Origin: Oscillospiraceae bacterium
GTDB taxonomy: Bacteria > Bacillota > Clostridia > Oscillospirales > Oscillospiraceae
Direction of reading: 5' to 3'
DNA: 32,078 bases
NCBI GenBank assembly: GCA_015067975.1
Contig: SVLK01000017.1
Coordinates: forward strand, 1 to 32,078
Both the position numbers and the translations under genes were made by a program. Positions within the stretch are counted from its first letter, which is position 1. The number at the start of each line of letters is the position of its first letter. This document shows positions 30,625-32,078 of the stretch, one piece after another. Below the pieces are notes generated by a model that did not search any database, was not told where the DNA came from, and was given only the letters and a program-made list of their open reading frames with translations.

Positions 30625-31224
30625 ATGGGCGGAACAATTCACACCGTAGAAACAACAGATATTTTACAGCAGATCCGCAGCGATGCAGCTGCCGCTGCTG
30701 CACAGTTGGTGGAAGCTGCTGCACTGCACAAGGGACAGATCGTTGTGATCGGTTGCTCCAGCAGTGAAGTTGTGGGACATCAGGTAGGCAGTTGGTCTAC
30801 TCCCGAAGTGGGCCAGGCTATTTATGACGGTTTACAGAGCGTCTTTGCTCCGGCCGGTATTTATCTGGCAGCCCAGTGCTGTGAGCATCTCAATCGGGCA
30901 TTGATCGTGGAACGTGAAGCAGTGCCTTTTGCCGAAATCGTCAACGTCGTACCGCAGCCCAAGGCAGGCGGTTCTTTCGCTACAGCTTGCTACAAAAATT
31001 TCTCCCACCCCGTGGCCGTGGAAGAGATTCGCGCTGATGCCGGACTGGACATCGGCGGCACACTGATTGGCATGCACTTAAAAAAGGTTGCCGTACCGGT
31101 ACGCCTGCAGCAGCGGACTATTGGACAGGCTATTCTATTGGCAGCCCGCGTGCGCCCCAAATTCATCGGCGGTGAGCGCGCCTTTTACGATGACAAGCTG
31201 AAAGATGGCTATCCGGAATATTGA
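30625..31224 (+). CDS. UPF0340 / YwlG family protein
   Basis: 199 residues from the ATG at 30625, with AAAGGAAG 7 bases upstream; an ATG ten codons earlier lacks such a site. It matches the UPF0340 (YwlG, TIGR01440) family, with IVVIGCSSSEVVGHQVG near the N-terminus and the C-terminal VRPKFIGGERAFYDD. Family members have a Rossmann-like fold with no established reaction that I know of. It has its own promoter and a strong terminator, so it can be expressed alone, though read-through from the ECF gene is possible. In Bacillus ywlG lies near glyA and upp; that context is not seen here. Confidence 0.9.
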   Translation: MGGTIHTVETTDILQQIRSDAAAAAAQLVEAAALHKGQIVVIGCSSSEVVGHQVGSWSTPEVGQAIYDGLQSVFAPAGIYLAAQCCEHLNRALIVEREAVPFAEIVNVVPQPKAGGSFATACYKNFSHPVAVEEIRADAGLDIGGTLIGMHLKKVAVPVRLQQRTIGQAILLAARVRPKFIGGERAFYDDKLKDGYPEY

Positions 31225-31226
31225 TG

Positions 31227-31263
31227 AAAAGCACCTCTTTCATGGAGAAAGAGGTGCTTTTTT
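31227..31263 (+). terminator. Terminator of the ywlG-like gene
   Basis: Stem with 15-bp arms 31227-31241 and 31247-31261, loop ATGGA, ending in a six-T run (31258-31263), just after the stop. Confidence 0.92.
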
Positions 31264-31268
31264 ACACA

Positions 31269-31302
31269 AAACGAGGCTGTCCCGTTTGGGACAGCCTCGT
31301 TT
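31269..31302 (-). terminator. Terminator of etfA
   Basis: Perfect 15-bp inverted repeat, arms 31269-31283 and 31288-31302, loop GTTT. On the minus strand it ends in CGTTTTGTG, 20 bases after the etfA stop. It stands back to back with the ywlG-like terminator. Confidence 0.85.
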
Positions 31303-31322
31303 CTATTTCAGCAATGAGTCAC

Positions 31323-32078
31323 TTACTTAGCTTCCTTGGCAGCCTTGATGGACTCGATCAGCAGAGGAACGACCTTGAACAGATCGCCGACGATACCGTA
31401 GTCAGCAACCTCGAAGATAGGAGCGTTCTCGTTCTTGTTCACAGCGATGATGCACTCGGAATCCTGCATACCAGCCTTGTGCTGGATGGCACCGGAGATA
31501 CCCAGAGCAACATACACCTTGGGATGCACGGTCTTACCGGTCTGGCCGACCTGATGGTCAGCGCTGATCCAACCGGAGTCAACGCAGGCACGGGAAGAAC
31601 CCACGACGCCGCCCAGGACCTCTGCCAGCTCCTCAGCCAGAGCAATACCCTTCTCCACATCCTTGCTGATGCCGCGGCCAACGGACACGATGAAGTCTGC
31701 ACCGATCAGGTCTACCATCTTCTTGGCAGCCTTCACGACCTCGACCACCTCGGTCTTCAGGTCCTCTGCGGACAGCTCGAATGCGGGATGCAGGATCTCA
31801 ACGGCCTCAGCCTTAGCTGCGTCGAAGGGGCGCTTCTTCATAACGCCGGGACGGACGGTAGCCATAGCAGGACGGAAACGGGGGCAGATGATGGATGCCA
31901 TCAGGTGACCGCCGAATGCAGGACGGGTCATCTTCAGGTCGCGCTCCACGCTGTGGGGCTCACGGTTGATCATCACGGTGCCCAGCTTCTCGATGCGCTC
32001 TTCGGGCAGCGTGGAGACTTCCTTCAGGAAGCCCTTGTAGTTGGGCATATCGATGTCCAGGTGGGTGCAGTCAGCGCA
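31323..32078 (-). CDS. etfA: Electron transfer flavoprotein alpha subunit (5' end outside window)
   Basis: 251 residues are visible; the frame is open to the window edge and the ATG at 32048 is internal (upstream ADCTHLDID continues the protein). The C-terminal FAD domain is complete: [29 protein letters not shown] and the ETF-alpha signature [18 protein letters not shown], then [14 protein letters not shown]. EtfA pairs with EtfB and carries FAD between dehydrogenases and ferredoxin or quinone partners; in Clostridia it often works with butyryl-CoA dehydrogenase in electron bifurcation. The partner genes would be upstream, to the right of this window. Codon use is strongly biased, as in highly expressed genes. 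Confidence 0.96.
   Translation of the reverse strand, partial: CADCTHLDIDMPNYKGFLKEVSTLPEERIEKLGTVMINREPHSVERDLKMTRPAFGGHLMASIICPRFRPAMATVRPGVMKKRPFDAAKAEAVEILHPAFELSAEDLKTEVVEVVKAAKKMVDLIGADFIVSVGRGISKDVEKGIALAEELAEVLGGVVGSSRACVDSGWISADHQVGQTGKTVHPKVYVALGISGAIQHKAGMQDSECIIAVNKNENAPIFEVADYGIVGDLFKVVPLLIESIKAAKEAK

Noticed and set aside
1-32078. CRISPR arrays, transposases, integrases, toxin-antitoxin or phage-defence genes
   Set aside because: I looked for repeated spacers and for family motifs in all supported genes and found none; the window is core chromosome.

Overview
The window is a gene-dense, mid-to-high-GC stretch of chromosome from a Gram-positive anaerobe, most likely a Clostridia member of the Oscillospiraceae/Oscillospirales type. 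The reasons are a PolC-type replicative polymerase, a T-box in front of alaS, the Firmicutes order pyrH-frr-uppS-cdsA-dxr-rseP-ispG-polC, a radical SAM/DUF512 gene beside der, strong AGGAGG ribosome sites, EtfA, and a small Cys-rich peptide gene with a sporulation-type -10 box. The family and genus are inferred from gene content only. I see no rRNA, tRNA, CRISPR array, insertion sequence, phage gene or attachment site.

Layout. (1) 1-4589, plus strand: the end of rpmF with its terminator, then a sigma-A-like promoter and a run of PDZ/radical SAM DUF512 protein, der, plsY and an EamA transporter, closed by a bidirectional terminator. (2) 4633-15408, minus strand: a tight operon read pyrH, frr, uppS, cdsA, dxr, rseP, ispG, polC, sfp-like. 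It joins UMP kinase, ribosome recycling, the undecaprenyl and CDP-diacylglycerol lipid steps, two MEP-pathway enzymes, a site-2 protease and the replicative polymerase. (3) 15520-17867: a plus-strand RluA-type pseudouridine synthase and a four-helix membrane protein converge on a minus-strand DUF2974 lipase-like gene across a 21-bp inverted repeat. (4) 17892-22346, minus: alaS under a T-box with a GCC (Ala) specifier, followed by a HIT protein and a LysO-type exporter. (5) 22361-25809: mltG and a U32 peptidase/tRNA hydroxylase-type gene (minus, overlapping), a divergent 41-aa Cys-rich membrane peptide (plus), and tmk (minus). (6) 25898-27158, plus: 3-methyladenine DNA glycosylase overlapping a HAD phosphatase. 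(7) 27250-29951, minus: a MocR/PdxR-type regulator, greA and an arylamine N-acetyltransferase. (8) 30003-31224, plus: an ECF S-component divergent from the MocR gene, then a YwlG/UPF0340 gene with its own promoter. (9) 31323-32078, minus: the 3' part of etfA.

Most of the window is core housekeeping, and I did not find a convincing new multi-gene system. The parts most worth a second look are the MocR/ECF divergent control region with four TGGT half-sites, the 41-aa peptide with a CATACAAT box, the uncharacterised DUF512 and DUF2974 proteins, the N-terminally short PolC, and the stand-alone short Sfp-type transferase at the end of the polC operon. Several very long antisense reading frames opposite der, polC and alaS are codon-usage shadows.
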